DNA from: Chitinophagaceae bacterium
GTDB taxonomy: Bacteria; Bacteroidota; Bacteroidia; Chitinophagales; Chitinophagaceae
NCBI GenBank assembly: GCA_023957155.1
Contig: JAMLHK010000009.1
Coordinates: forward strand, 1-64,000
Reading direction: 5' to 3'
DNA: 64,000 nt
A program made the translations under genes and the position numbers. The notes below the pieces were generated by a model. It worked only from the letters and a program-made list of their open reading frames with translations, ran no database searches and was not told the origin of the DNA. Positions 36,380-45,682 of this stretch are shown here, piece by piece. Each line of letters opens with the position of its first letter. The stretch's first letter is position 1.

Positions 36380-38218
36380 ATGTACAGGACACATACATGC
36401 GGGGCATTAAATATACAGGATACGGGGAAAGAAGTTACTCTTGCAGGCTGGGTACAAACCATCCGGAAGTTCGGCGCTATTACCTTTGTTGACCTGCGCG
36501 ACCGGTACGGCATTACACAGCTCCTGTTTGGTGAAGCGCTGAACCGGGAATTGGAAATGCATCCTATAGGCAGGGAATATGTGCTCCAGGCTAAGGGTGT
36601 TGTTTCAGAACGCAGCAATAAAAATCTCAACCTGCCTACCGGTGAAATAGAAGTGAATGTAACGTCCTTTACTATACTTAATGCATCCGCTACCCCTCCT
36701 TTTACCATCCAGGATGATACCGATGGCGGTGATGACCTGCGAATGAAGTACAGGTATCTCGATCTGCGCCGTAACATGGTTAAGCGTAACCTTGAGCTGC
36801 GATATGCCGTAAGCCGCTCTGCCAGGAATTACCTGCACGAGAACGGGTTCATGGATATTGAAACCCCGTTTTTAATTAAGTCAACGCCGGAGGGTGCAAG
36901 AGATTTTGTTGTGCCTTCACGTATGAATACCGGGCAATTCTATGCCCTGCCCCAAAGTCCGCAAACCTTTAAACAACTGCTGATGGTAAGCGGGTACGAC
37001 CGGTATTACCAGATCGTGAAATGTTTCCGGGATGAAGACCTTCGGGCAGACCGCCAGCCTGAGTTTACGCAAATAGATTGCGAAATGAGCTTCGTAGAGC
37101 AGAAAGATATCCTTGATATGTTTGAAGGGCTGATCAAACGAATTTTTAAAGATGTAAAGGGTATAGACTATACTGCAGCGATAGAAAAGATAAGCTGGGA
37201 CGATGCCATGTGGCACTACGGTAATGACAAACCCGATACCCGTTTTAACATGCAGGTTGCCAATTTGAAAGTACCGCCTCATGTATTTTCAGACAGGCGA
37301 CATACCATTCCACAAACCGCAATAGGAGCATCCGGCTTCAAGGTTTTCCAGGATGCCGAAACCATACTGGCTATTGCGGTTCCGGGTTGCAGCGCATATA
37401 GCCGTAAACAAACTGACGAGCTTACCGAATGGGTTAAGCGTCCGCAAATCGGTATGAAAGGGTTGGTATTTATTAAGTACGATACGGATGGCAGCATTAA
37501 AAGCAGTATAGATAAATTCTTTTCGCCGGAACAGTTAAAAGTAATTGCAGACGCTGTAAAAGCCCGTCCAAGTGACCTGATACTGATCCTAGCGGGTGAT
37601 GAGGAACGGACAAGAAAGGCGGTCAGCGAATTGCGATTAGAGATGGGAAAACGCCTGGGACTGAGAAAAGAAAACGAGTTCAGGCTATTATGGGTACTGG
37701 ATTTCCCCTTATTTGAATATGATGCGGATCAAAACCGCTGGGTAGCCCGGCATCATCCTTTCACTTCGCCAAAGCCTTCGGATATTGATACGATGATCCA
37801 TCATTCTCCCGTCATTAAAGACCCAGCAAAATACCTGGAACATCCTTATGCTGTCATTAAAGCCAACGCCTATGATATGGTATTAAACGGCAATGAAATC
37901 GGCGGTGGATCTATTCGTATATTTCAACGCGATCTGCAGGAAAAAATGTTTTCCGCGCTGGGTATGAGCAAGGAAGAAGCCCAATACAAGTTTGGATTTT
38001 TATTAGGCGCATTTGAATATGGCGCCCCTCCTCATGGCGGGATCGCGTTTGGGTTCGACCGTCTTTGTGCCATCCTGGGTGGCAGTGAAAGCATCCGCGA
38101 TTTTATTGCCTTTCCCAAAAACAACAGCGGAAGAGATGTCATGCTGGATGCCCCGGCTACTATTGATGAACACCAGTTAGCAGAGCTGTCCATCGGGATA
38201 AGAAAAGAGATCAAATAA
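36380..38218 (+). CDS. aspS: Aspartate--tRNA ligase
   Basis: The 612-residue product is a bacterial-type AspRS. The N-terminal OB fold ([30 protein letters not shown]), the class II motif 2 ([19 protein letters not shown]), the insertion GAD domain (about 290-420) and motif 3 ([13 protein letters not shown]) are all present. The GAD insert marks the bacterial form. It charges tRNA-Asp; whether it also charges tRNA-Asn cannot be told. The membrane-protein gene at 38225 follows after six bases and is probably in the same transcript. Confidence 0.97.
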   Translation: MYRTHTCGALNIQDTGKEVTLAGWVQTIRKFGAITFVDLRDRYGITQLLFGEALNRELEMHPIGREYVLQAKGVVSERSNKNLNLPTGEIEVNVTSFTILNASATPPFTIQDDTDGGDDLRMKYRYLDLRRNMVKRNLELRYAVSRSARNYLHENGFMDIETPFLIKSTPEGARDFVVPSRMNTGQFYALPQSPQTFKQLLMVSGYDRYYQIVKCFRDEDLRADRQPEFTQIDCEMSFVEQKDILDMFEGLIKRIFKDVKGIDYTAAIEKISWDDAMWHYGNDKPDTRFNMQVANLKVPPHVFSDRRHTIPQTAIGASGFKVFQDAETILAIAVPGCSAYSRKQTDELTEWVKRPQIGMKGLVFIKYDTDGSIKSSIDKFFSPEQLKVIADAVKARPSDLILILAGDEERTRKAVSELRLEMGKRLGLRKENEFRLLWVLDFPLFEYDADQNRWVARHHPFTSPKPSDIDTMIHHSPVIKDPAKYLEHPYAVIKANAYDMVLNGNEIGGGSIRIFQRDLQEKMFSALGMSKEEAQYKFGFLLGAFEYGAPPHGGIAFGFDRLCAILGGSESIRDFIAFPKNNSGRDVMLDAPATIDEHQLAELSIGIRKEIK

Positions 38219-38224
38219 CAGAAT

Positions 38225-38704
38225 ATGAAAACAAGCTTAAAAATAACGAACGTATTATCCTGGATCAACCTCATTATCGGGGGCATCCTGGTAGCCGGCG
38301 GACTCCTCAGCATGCTGTCTACACCCAATGCTTCCGTGCTGCTGGTTTCCGTAGTATTAACCGGCTCTATCGTTTTACACAGCTATGCGGCATTACAACT
38401 TCGGAAAAGCATTGTACATCCCGATATCCCTTTAAATAAACAAACGCCTACCGGTATCCGTTTTATCGGTTTTATGGCTTTATTCTTCGCCATACTCAAT
38501 ATTGGTAATGCTGTGGTGATCATTCAAAATGCCGCGGAGGTTATTAAGCAGGTAGAACTACCCTTCAAGCCGGAAGGTATTGACCTTGTTGCCGCCGTCA
38601 GGGGAGCAGGTATTTTTTCGTTGCTCTTCAGTATCAGCATTGCCATAAACGTATTGCTGAACATCCGGATACTAAGGTGGTATATGACGAAAGAACAAAA
38701 CTGA
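38225..38704 (+). CDS. Small membrane protein of unknown function
   Basis: The 159-residue product has about four hydrophobic helices and no recognised domain. Its ATG lies six bases after the aspS stop, so it is probably co-transcribed. Such small tetraspan proteins occur downstream of housekeeping genes in many Chitinophagaceae, but no function can be given from the sequence. Confidence 0.6.
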   Translation: MKTSLKITNVLSWINLIIGGILVAGGLLSMLSTPNASVLLVSVVLTGSIVLHSYAALQLRKSIVHPDIPLNKQTPTGIRFIGFMALFFAILNIGNAVVIIQNAAEVIKQVELPFKPEGIDLVAAVRGAGIFSLLFSISIAINVLLNIRILRWYMTKEQN

Positions 38705-38853
38705 CCACACTTTTATACTGTATTTCCCGTTTCTATGGGTACCGTACCCGTTCACCCGGTTAAACGAATGAGAAACAGCTGGCACTGACTTTAGTATTTC
38801 ATTATAATTGATCTCCGGTACAGGGTCATATCTTTACTTATCCATTTAATACC

Positions 38854-39615
38854 ATGTATATGAAAATCGAAAGAGGATTTCTATATCTTACCGCTTTTAT
38901 ATTTTTTGCCGCCGCTCCCGTTCATGCCCAGTTGCTTAAAAAAGTATTAGGCGATAAAAAAGATTCTTCTAATGTGCTCAGCAGGATATCCGGGAAAGGA
39001 ACAGCCGGTTTAAGTACAGCAGACATTGCCAGTGGACTAAAAGAAGCGCTTTCCGTTGGCGCTGAAAAAGCAACGCAAAATCTATCTTCGGTAAACGGTT
39101 ATTTTGCCAATGCCGCCATTAAGATTTTAATGCCTGATGAAGCCAAAAAGGCAGAACAAAAACTGAGAGCTATCGGGCTGGGTAAACAGGTAGACGAAGC
39201 TATTCTTTCTATGAACCGTGCAGCAGAAGATGCGGCAAAATCGGCCGCACCCATTTTCATTAATGCCATTAAGCAAATGAGTATACAGGATGCGGCAGGC
39301 ATTTTAAAAGGAGGAGATCATGCCGCAACCGATTACCTGAAAACTAAAACCACAGCAGCGCTCATCGAATCTTTCCGCCCGGTAATAGATCAGTCATTAG
39401 AAAAAGTTGATGCTACCAAATACTGGAATACGGTATTTTCCGCTTATAATAAATTTTCAGCGAACAAGGTCAATCCTGATTTACCGGCTTATGTTACGGA
39501 AAAAGCCCTTACCGGGATCTTTTACCAGGTAGCCCGGGAAGAAGAACAAATCAGGAAAGACCCTTTAGCCCGCAGTTCTGAGATATTGAAAAAAGTATTT
39601 GGCGGTTCTGAATAA
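38854..39615 (+). CDS. DUF4197 exported protein
   Basis: The 253-residue product begins with a signal peptide (RGFLYLTAFIFFAAAPVHAQ), then matches DUF4197: LSTADIASGLKEALSVGAEKA, the IKILMPDEA segment, and the C-terminal ALTGIFYQVAREEEQIRKDP. DUF4197 proteins are alpha-helical periplasmic proteins of unknown role. TATCTTTA (38829-38836) is a one-mismatch -7 box. The 20 bases ending its 3' end (39601-39620) are repeated exactly at 40346-40365, which shows that a rearrangement took place beside this gene. Confidence 0.85.
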   Translation: MYMKIERGFLYLTAFIFFAAAPVHAQLLKKVLGDKKDSSNVLSRISGKGTAGLSTADIASGLKEALSVGAEKATQNLSSVNGYFANAAIKILMPDEAKKAEQKLRAIGLGKQVDEAILSMNRAAEDAAKSAAPIFINAIKQMSIQDAAGILKGGDHAATDYLKTKTTAALIESFRPVIDQSLEKVDATKYWNTVFSAYNKFSANKVNPDLPAYVTEKALTGIFYQVAREEEQIRKDPLARSSEILKKVFGGSE

Positions 39616-40365
39616 AACGGATACGGGTATATTCCTAATTGTCCGACTTAGGTCAGCAAATCATGAGAAATGAAATCACCTGATCTCAATGATTTATACT
39701 TTAAGCATTTCAGGGTGTGATACGTCAGGCGTAAAACTCCCGTCTGCCTGATGATCTGTACGTATAACAGCAAAGCTTCTACAACACAACAAAGATAACC
39801 GGCATATAAGCTGCGGAGCAGCCTTAATATTTGTAGGAAAGAAACAGAGGAAAAGTAAAAGGCGCATAGCCTCGTAATATTAAACCCGGTTTCATACAGA
39901 TCGGCTATCATTCCTGGTCAAAAAAACCAAATAGATATTCCTTTTTGTATTCTGCACCACACTCATCTAAGAAATCAAGGTACTCTTCTTTAAAGGTTTT
40001 TTTGCTGTGATATTTCTCCTGGCTAAAAAACAATAATAAATATTCAAAAAATTATTGAACAATGTAATATCACGCCGCGCTGCGGCTTAGAGAAAAGGTG
40101 TTGAAACTTCTATGGCTACAAATATTTTAGCGCGCTGCGCCTGATAAATGTAGGTACAGCAGGGGAAAGACACATAGTATTGCCGTAATGTTAAAGCCGT
40201 TTCCATATTAGATTGGATACCTTACTTATCTTCAGAAAATGATAACAACAGGTTAAAGCACGTATCAGGTCAGCAAATAACGAAATTACCTGACCGCAAC
40301 AATGTATACTTTAAGCATTTTGGGATGGATAAGTCAGGAGTACCTGGCGGTTCTGAATAAAACGG
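39601..40365. repeat. Gene-free repeat cluster with direct repeats
   Basis: There is no gene between the DUF4197 stop and the LamG protein (about 855 bases). It holds direct repeat A (39601-39620 = 40346-40365, exact, 20 bases, including the DUF4197 stop codon). It also holds direct repeat B: 39651-39731 resembles 40268-40339, both containing GGTCAGCAAAT and TATACTTTAAGCATTT. Repeat A continues as GGGTATATTCC and AATTGTC at both sites. Two further copies (about 39810-39900 and 40131-40212) share TTTGTAGG-like and TAATxTTAAA blocks. GC-rich short palindromes (GCGCTGCGCC type) at 40075-40140 are typical of Bacteroidota intergenic repeats. This looks like a repeat insertion that duplicated its target. 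Confidence 0.7.
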
Positions 40366-40367
40366 AA

Positions 40368-40461
40368 CGGGTATATTCCAATTGTCGCTGCTTATTTCTC
40401 TTTTATTCTTTCTCCGCGGAGCAGAGAAAGAATAGTGGTACGACAACCTGGAATGCACCCG
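40368..40461. repeat. Intergenic inverted-repeat element, copy 3
   Basis: CGGGTATATTCC and ATTGTCG on the left (40368-40387) pair with CGACAACCTGGAATGCACCCG on the right (40441-40461). The inner repeat ATTCTTTCTC/GAGAAAGAAT is perfect. It ends about 12 bases before the stop of the next gene on the minus strand, so it may also act as its terminator or protect the 3' end. Confidence 0.8.
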
Positions 40462-40472
40462 CCCCCTCTCTA

Positions 40473-42008
40473 TCATTTCTGATCTGCTATATAAATAGCT
40501 TTTACTTCTTCCGTTCCCAGCGCTTTGTTGTATACTCTTACATCATCTACAAAACCGCTGAGCGCCTTCCTGGTATCGCTTCCTGCATTATAACCGCCTG
40601 TGCCGTCTTCCCAGATCGTGAAAGGATAATCATTCGTGCTGTCCCATAGCGGTCCCAGGAAAATATTAAGGTCAAAAGGAGTTGCTTTTGTATATTCCTT
40701 CCCGTCAATAAATACATGCAGCAGCTTTGCGGTCTGATCAAGAACAACGGTTACCATGTGCCATTGATCATCCGCCAGCGCAGGCGCCTGTGGATCCATT
40801 TCATTAGCTCTCCAGTCCATACGGTTGCTTGCTCCCCCGGCATCGCCGGTGATCTTAACTAACCAGCCCCGTCCGGATGATCCCGGCCCGGTATACGTAA
40901 GGGCGCCATCCGTAGCTAATATAAACCCGGGGTTACCACCGCTGTCCCAGTCAGAATTACCAAACAGCACAGGATCTGAACCGATGGCTACGAGTTTTGT
41001 CCAGAAGCTGAAGCTGAAGCCCTGAGTAAGTCCCGGCCGCAACAAACTATGCCTGGGTAATACCGCGTAAGAGCCTGCACCAAATGAAGCTACTCTCCCC
41101 CGTACCGGATCGGTTACAAAAGTTACCTTAGCAGAAGCTTTCTCTCCCTGCATGGCATCAAACCGGTTGCCGCTAACATCAGAAAGATCATTATCCATCG
41201 GTAAATAAACGATCAGGTTGTTTCCGCTACCACTGGTAGTGGTGAAACTCCAGGAGTCAGGAGTTAAAAAGCCTTCAAATGCTTTACCGTTAGCATCCAC
41301 AATAGATCCCGCATCTGCTATTACGTAATAATCAGTAGCAAAATCAAGCGGTGTACCGAGCCTGACGGTCACATTTTTACCATTAACGGTTACAGCCTGA
41401 CCCGAAACCGGGACTTCGGCAACTTTCACAGCACCGGTAGTTTTATATACGGCAATATTCCCGGTACCTTTTATCACATCTGCGGCAAAAACCAGTTCCA
41501 GCTTAAACAGGGATGCATCCGTGCTGCCCGGGAGGGGATTAATAGACGTAATGGCCAAACCGCTTGTCCCAACGGTTTTAAACGTCCATGAAAACCCGCC
41601 GGGCGTTCCCATATACTCGTTCCCGAGCAGGTCGGTAACCAGCCCCCTGTCCAGCGTAACGGTATACGCTTCATCCGCCTCAAGATCATCCGGCGGGTTA
41701 ATAACCAGCACCCGTTTGTCTTCCCCAACCGTAACCGCATCCGAGGCAACATCAATACGTTGCGCACCTGAACTGCCCGTGATCACGATCTCACCACTTC
41801 CCTTTTTGATATGTTTGTCAAAGGTTAATACCAGGTTACTGTTCACGGCAATGCCTTCCACTGCCGAGGCCGGGTTATAACTGACAATGACCGGGTTAGC
41901 GGTATCAATGGTATGATCGAACTTTTCTTTGCAAGACATGAACAGACCAATACCCAGCACCACCATTAAAGCTGGTAAAACAAATTGCTTATTATTAACT
42001 TTTTTCAT
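40473..42008 (-). CDS. Surface lipoprotein: two Ig-like domains and LamG
   Basis: The 511-residue product is exported as a lipoprotein (LMVVLGIGLFMSCKEK, Cys of SCK). Two SbsA-type Ig-like (Big_5) domains lie at about 33-145 and 150-255 (PASAVEGIAVNSNLVLTFDK; NPLPGSTDASLFKLELVFA). A Laminin-G-like / LamG fold (about 265-505) follows: YLPMDNDLSDVSGNRFDA, then GLTQGFSFSFWTKL and LSGFVDDVRVYNKALG. LamG domains often bind sugars. It is the last gene of the nine-gene operon (40473-54075) and probably a surface ligand-binding protein. Confidence 0.85.
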   Translation of the reverse strand: MKKVNNKQFVLPALMVVLGIGLFMSCKEKFDHTIDTANPVIVSYNPASAVEGIAVNSNLVLTFDKHIKKGSGEIVITGSSGAQRIDVASDAVTVGEDKRVLVINPPDDLEADEAYTVTLDRGLVTDLLGNEYMGTPGGFSWTFKTVGTSGLAITSINPLPGSTDASLFKLELVFAADVIKGTGNIAVYKTTGAVKVAEVPVSGQAVTVNGKNVTVRLGTPLDFATDYYVIADAGSIVDANGKAFEGFLTPDSWSFTTTSGSGNNLIVYLPMDNDLSDVSGNRFDAMQGEKASAKVTFVTDPVRGRVASFGAGSYAVLPRHSLLRPGLTQGFSFSFWTKLVAIGSDPVLFGNSDWDSGGNPGFILATDGALTYTGPGSSGRGWLVKITGDAGGASNRMDWRANEMDPQAPALADDQWHMVTVVLDQTAKLLHVFIDGKEYTKATPFDLNIFLGPLWDSTNDYPFTIWEDGTGGYNAGSDTRKALSGFVDDVRVYNKALGTEEVKAIYIADQK

Positions 42009-42027
42009 CCCTGTATTTTTATTTTTT

Positions 42028-42507
42028 TTATTGACGGATGAGGGTTACCCGGAAGTCCCCTTTTCCTGTTTCTTTAGTATCGGTATTCTCCCATCCCATG
42101 TAAAAGGAAATGGTGAGTTGATTTGACGTAACCGTAGCTGTAAATTCATCTACGGGACCTGCACCCGTAATATTTACTTTTGCATCGTCCTGGGATCCCG
42201 TGACCGTCCATGTTGCAGCACCGGTATTCCCGAATATGATGGGGCAGTCCTGGGCGAGAAATTTCAACGGATTACCGGACTCATCCGTGGTAAATACCAG
42301 GCGCATCGTCCCAAACACTTCTGCCGGTACGTTTCCAGGCGTAACAATATTACCCGGCGTTGTCCAGGTACCATCAAAACGGCCGGCAAGAAGCAGCTCC
42401 TTATCCGGCATCTCATGTCGCAGCCGGTCTTTTGTACAGGAAGATAACCCCATGACACCTGCTATAAGCAGCACTAAAAAAAACTTTACATTCAGTCTCA
42501 TTAACAT
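42028..42507 (-). CDS. Small lipoprotein of unknown family
   Basis: The 159-residue product has a lipobox signal (VLLIAGVMGLSSCTKD). The mature part is beta-rich and ends TGKGDFRVTLIRQ. I do not recognise a named domain. It lies between the LamG lipoprotein (19 bases after it) and the phosphatase-fold protein, all in one direction, so it belongs to the uptake operon and should face the periplasm or the cell surface. Confidence 0.65.
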   Translation of the reverse strand: MLMRLNVKFFLVLLIAGVMGLSSCTKDRLRHEMPDKELLLAGRFDGTWTTPGNIVTPGNVPAEVFGTMRLVFTTDESGNPLKFLAQDCPIIFGNTGAATWTVTGSQDDAKVNITGAGPVDEFTATVTSNQLTISFYMGWENTDTKETGKGDFRVTLIRQ

Positions 42508-42518
42508 ATCATTTTTTG

Positions 42519-44162
42519 TTAGTTGGACACTTTAAACAAACGGAACGGTACATTCGACTTCAGTACGCCTCCTTCTAATCCCCAGCTGCCGTCTGCACGT
42601 ATTCCAAAATGGCTCAGAATATTTACCGCCACATCGGTAAGACCAATAGGATAATATGGGCGGCGTTGACTGGCAGAGCCAACCAGTTCTCCGTTATTTC
42701 CTTTTCCGCTATAATCTCTTATAAAGGATCCTCTTACTTCATCCATTTTCAGGTAAAGGCTCAGTGACGCCTTATTGGGATGGCTGCTGTTTTCAATATT
42801 GCGGAGGTACATATAATCGCGGATGGTTTGGGTGGAAAGCACATCCGTCCATATCCTTACTTCATTATAAGAACCGGCCCAGTTAGGCGCTCCGCCACCA
42901 TATCTTTGCGTTCCGTCCTGCCCCAGGCAGAGATAATCAAGGTATGAAGTCATATCGTCAGCATCTTTATACGTCAGCACCGATTGCGCTACAACCTCAC
43001 CATCCTGGTATACTGTACAAAGCTTTGTTTTATCAAATGAAACAGCAAGATGATGCCACCTGCCATCTTCAAGCGCTTTCGTTGAACCGATGTCATAACG
43101 TTCCCGCTTATGATTGGCTATATTGATCTTCCATGTTGAACCGCTTCTGCAAATGGTAAAGCCCGGATTACCACCCGAATCCCAATCCTTATCTCCCATT
43201 ATTGAGGGGTCACTGCCATTGGGGCCTGCTTTTGCCCAAAACTCAATGGTAAATTTATTCATTCCCTCTAAAGCTGTGCCCCGGATAGGAATACGTACAT
43301 ACGTACCATCACCCGAAGCTGCTCTATCAATCGTAAGAATATTATCCGCATTTTCCCGGGCAGGCAATGAAGTACTGACCAGCTCTTTTTTATCTAATTC
43401 GGGACCCGAAAGAATAATGGGTACATTAATTTCTTCCACGGTAGTGCTCTGTGGTATGCCGGACTCCGTACCTCCATGAGTTGATGCCAGGAAGATATTC
43501 CAGTCTTCATCGGCATAACCTGAGCGTTGCTGGATTGCTGCGTGTAACCCGCTAATATACTCATCTATTTTCTGGATAGCCAGCACATACCGTGCCTGGC
43601 GCAACTGGAACCCTACATCCTCCCCGGTTTCGGCAGGACTGGAGAATTGTACAAATACCGCACCTATATCCGCCTGCTTCAGCAACTCCGCAGATTTATT
43701 ATATACTTCCTCATCAGAACTAAATTCAAATTTATAATCTGCCGACTGGTTCAGCAGGGTATTTATTTCCGGGGTATGCACAACGGATGCCACTTTAACG
43801 GCAGGTAGCGCAGACTTGATGCGGCTGACAACAGACGGGTACTGCACGAACCGGTTCCCCGAAAAAGACTTATTTGTAATTACCCCATGCTTATCCGATG
43901 AAACACCGGTGAGCATGGTAGCCCAGCCCGAACTTGAATAGGCCGGAACGCCGCCGTAACCGCTCATACTATAGGAGCCGTTCGATTTAATAATACCAAT
44001 ACCCGGTGTGGCCGCATAATCAATAGCAGTACTGATAATTCCATCCACCCCGACCACCAGTATCTTCTTGGCTCTGGCGGTTTGGGCATGAGCAACCTGG
44101 CTGACCATCAGGAAAAATGCAAGCATCAGGCAGAGATATTTAAACAAGTATTTCATCCACAT
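42519..44162 (-). CDS. Alkaline-phosphatase-fold protein with inserted LamG domain
   Basis: The 547-residue product has a signal peptide (CLMLAFFLMVSQVAHAQ), then an alkaline-phosphatase-superfamily N-terminal half (KILVVGVDGIIST, SSSGWATMLTGVSSDKHGV). A LamG domain (about 275-480) follows, and the chain ends with LTDVAVNILSHFGI, which belongs to the end of the phosphatase fold. So LamG is inserted in, or replaces part of, the phosphatase domain. Expected metal ligands look changed: the D-x-x-G(H) site reads SPAETGEDVG and the D-H-G-G site reads ASTHGGTESG. Together this suggests a binding protein and not an active phosphatase. The C-terminal end resembles DUF4983 proteins. Confidence 0.7.
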   Translation of the reverse strand: MWMKYLFKYLCLMLAFFLMVSQVAHAQTARAKKILVVGVDGIISTAIDYAATPGIGIIKSNGSYSMSGYGGVPAYSSSGWATMLTGVSSDKHGVITNKSFSGNRFVQYPSVVSRIKSALPAVKVASVVHTPEINTLLNQSADYKFEFSSDEEVYNKSAELLKQADIGAVFVQFSSPAETGEDVGFQLRQARYVLAIQKIDEYISGLHAAIQQRSGYADEDWNIFLASTHGGTESGIPQSTTVEEINVPIILSGPELDKKELVSTSLPARENADNILTIDRAASGDGTYVRIPIRGTALEGMNKFTIEFWAKAGPNGSDPSIMGDKDWDSGGNPGFTICRSGSTWKINIANHKRERYDIGSTKALEDGRWHHLAVSFDKTKLCTVYQDGEVVAQSVLTYKDADDMTSYLDYLCLGQDGTQRYGGGAPNWAGSYNEVRIWTDVLSTQTIRDYMYLRNIENSSHPNKASLSLYLKMDEVRGSFIRDYSGKGNNGELVGSASQRRPYYPIGLTDVAVNILSHFGIRADGSWGLEGGVLKSNVPFRLFKVSN

Positions 44163-44167
44163 ATTTT

Positions 44168-45016
44168 TTATTTATATAATCGAATCACATAACTGCCGGG
44201 GATCCCCAAAACAAAATTGAAATTGTATGACTCATAGCTCACCTGTTCCACACCATCTACCACATTTACCATTTTCCAGGTACAATAGGTATCCGCCTGC
44301 TTTACCGGGAAATTTACACTCCATATTTCCCCGTCATCGGTATCATTCACAAAAGTGCCTTTGAACCCTAAAGCGCGGTCTTTGGTAAAATCAATAAAGT
44401 CTCCGGAAAGAGGCTGGTCACCCCGGTATCCTACAAAGCGGATCTGGTGAGGTGAATCTCCAACACGTTCTATTTCCGGTTGCTTCGCCATTCCCTGCGA
44501 CCATTCTGTTACATCAAACTCTTTAAATTCCACAACAAGGGCATCGGTCAGCAGCTTGCTCCCCGACTGGTTTGATACCTGGATATCAAAATGATATTCC
44601 CCCGCAGGAATGAGGTTACCCTCCAGTATTTCCAGTCTCCCGGTATGCTCATTGATCTGCACCGCAGGAACCATAACCGTATCTGACTTCATCAGGAGCT
44701 CTGCCGGAGTTTCATTGCCCACGATAGCGGCATTATAACGAACAACAGGCAACTGATCACTTAAAGCGCTCACCGTTTTCCCGTTAAGCTCCCGGATCTG
44801 CATAATCTCAAATTTCAGGGGCAGCGTGGACGTAGAACTCTGGAAATCGCCGATATTCTGCTCTAACCCGGAAATAGCATATTGCTTCCTGTTTTTATAG
44901 TTAATATCAGGCGCGATACTTCCTTCCTGGGGAATCTTGGTACAGGCGCCCGTCAGCAGCATCGCACAGGCAAAGACTGCTGACAAAAACCGGAAAATCT
45001 TTCTGTTGTGTTTCAT
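44168..45016 (-). CDS. DUF5007 domain lipoprotein
   Basis: The product from the ATG at 45016 has 282 residues. An earlier start at 45058 would overlap the gene before it, while 45016 gives a gap of 10 bases and sits next to AAAGGAA. The signal is a lipobox (ACAMLLTGACTKIP). The mature chain has Ig/carbohydrate-binding-like beta segments with DUF5007 features. DUF5007 proteins are part of SusC/SusD operons in Bacteroidota, where they probably bind the same ligand outside the cell. Function is not known. Confidence 0.75.
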   Translation of the reverse strand: MKHNRKIFRFLSAVFACAMLLTGACTKIPQEGSIAPDINYKNRKQYAISGLEQNIGDFQSSTSTLPLKFEIMQIRELNGKTVSALSDQLPVVRYNAAIVGNETPAELLMKSDTVMVPAVQINEHTGRLEILEGNLIPAGEYHFDIQVSNQSGSKLLTDALVVEFKEFDVTEWSQGMAKQPEIERVGDSPHQIRFVGYRGDQPLSGDFIDFTKDRALGFKGTFVNDTDDGEIWSVNFPVKQADTYCTWKMVNVVDGVEQVSYESYNFNFVLGIPGSYVIRLYK

Positions 45017-45026
45017 TTCCTTTATA

Positions 45027-45671
45027 CTAATTAAATCCAAAAATATGAGTGTCGGCATTCAGCACATGCACTATCCCATTGGTAGACTGCAGGTCTGAGG
45101 TTACTACCTGAACAGACAGGTACAGTTCTCTCTGACCAGGCGGAACCGGGTCATTCACGTTCAATGAAAAGATGATAGACTTAGCTCCCATATTCACATT
45201 GCCCAGGTAATCGGCCTGCACAATATTGAACCGGGCTTTCTTCCCTCCGTACGTTGTGGTATAGCTATAGCTGGTAGCTAATCCGCTGCGAACGATCTGC
45301 TGGTTGGGAATAATATAATTTTTAAGCATTTCCCTGATCCAGTCCATATCTTCCTCGGGAATATCGCCGAATGTTGCCGGTCTTTTATCGGGGTCGGGGT
45401 ACAGCAGTTTGAAAAAATTATATATAGAATAATCCTGCGGAGCTAAGAAAGTCGTTCCGCTTGCATTAATAACCGGTTCCAGCCCGGTTAATGTAATCAG
45501 GGTAGTGAGCGTATCAAACAATTCACCGCGGCTTTTCAGATAATCCATTGTTGACATGCCCAACCGGGTAGTTTCTTCAATATTCAAAGTGCCTTCATCA
45601 GCAAAATAATCGCGACTACACGCTGAAGTGAAAAGGACAGCCGCCAGCACTATGATCTTTATTAATTTCAT
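45027..45671 (-). CDS. Fasciclin-domain lipoprotein
   Basis: The 214-residue product has a lipobox signal (AAVLFTSACSRD) and a single fasciclin-like domain: TLITLTGLEPVINASGTTFL, APQDYSIYNFFK and TNGIVHVLNAD near the end, as in FAS1 domains. FAS1 domains mediate adhesion or protein contacts. In SusC/D operons they are accessory surface lipoproteins. It lies 11 bases after SusD1 and 10 before the DUF5007 gene. Confidence 0.85.
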   Translation of the reverse strand: MKLIKIIVLAAVLFTSACSRDYFADEGTLNIEETTRLGMSTMDYLKSRGELFDTLTTLITLTGLEPVINASGTTFLAPQDYSIYNFFKLLYPDPDKRPATFGDIPEEDMDWIREMLKNYIIPNQQIVRSGLATSYSYTTTYGGKKARFNIVQADYLGNVNMGAKSIIFSLNVNDPVPPGQRELYLSVQVVTSDLQSTNGIVHVLNADTHIFGFN

Positions 45672-45682
45672 TCGTATGACTT

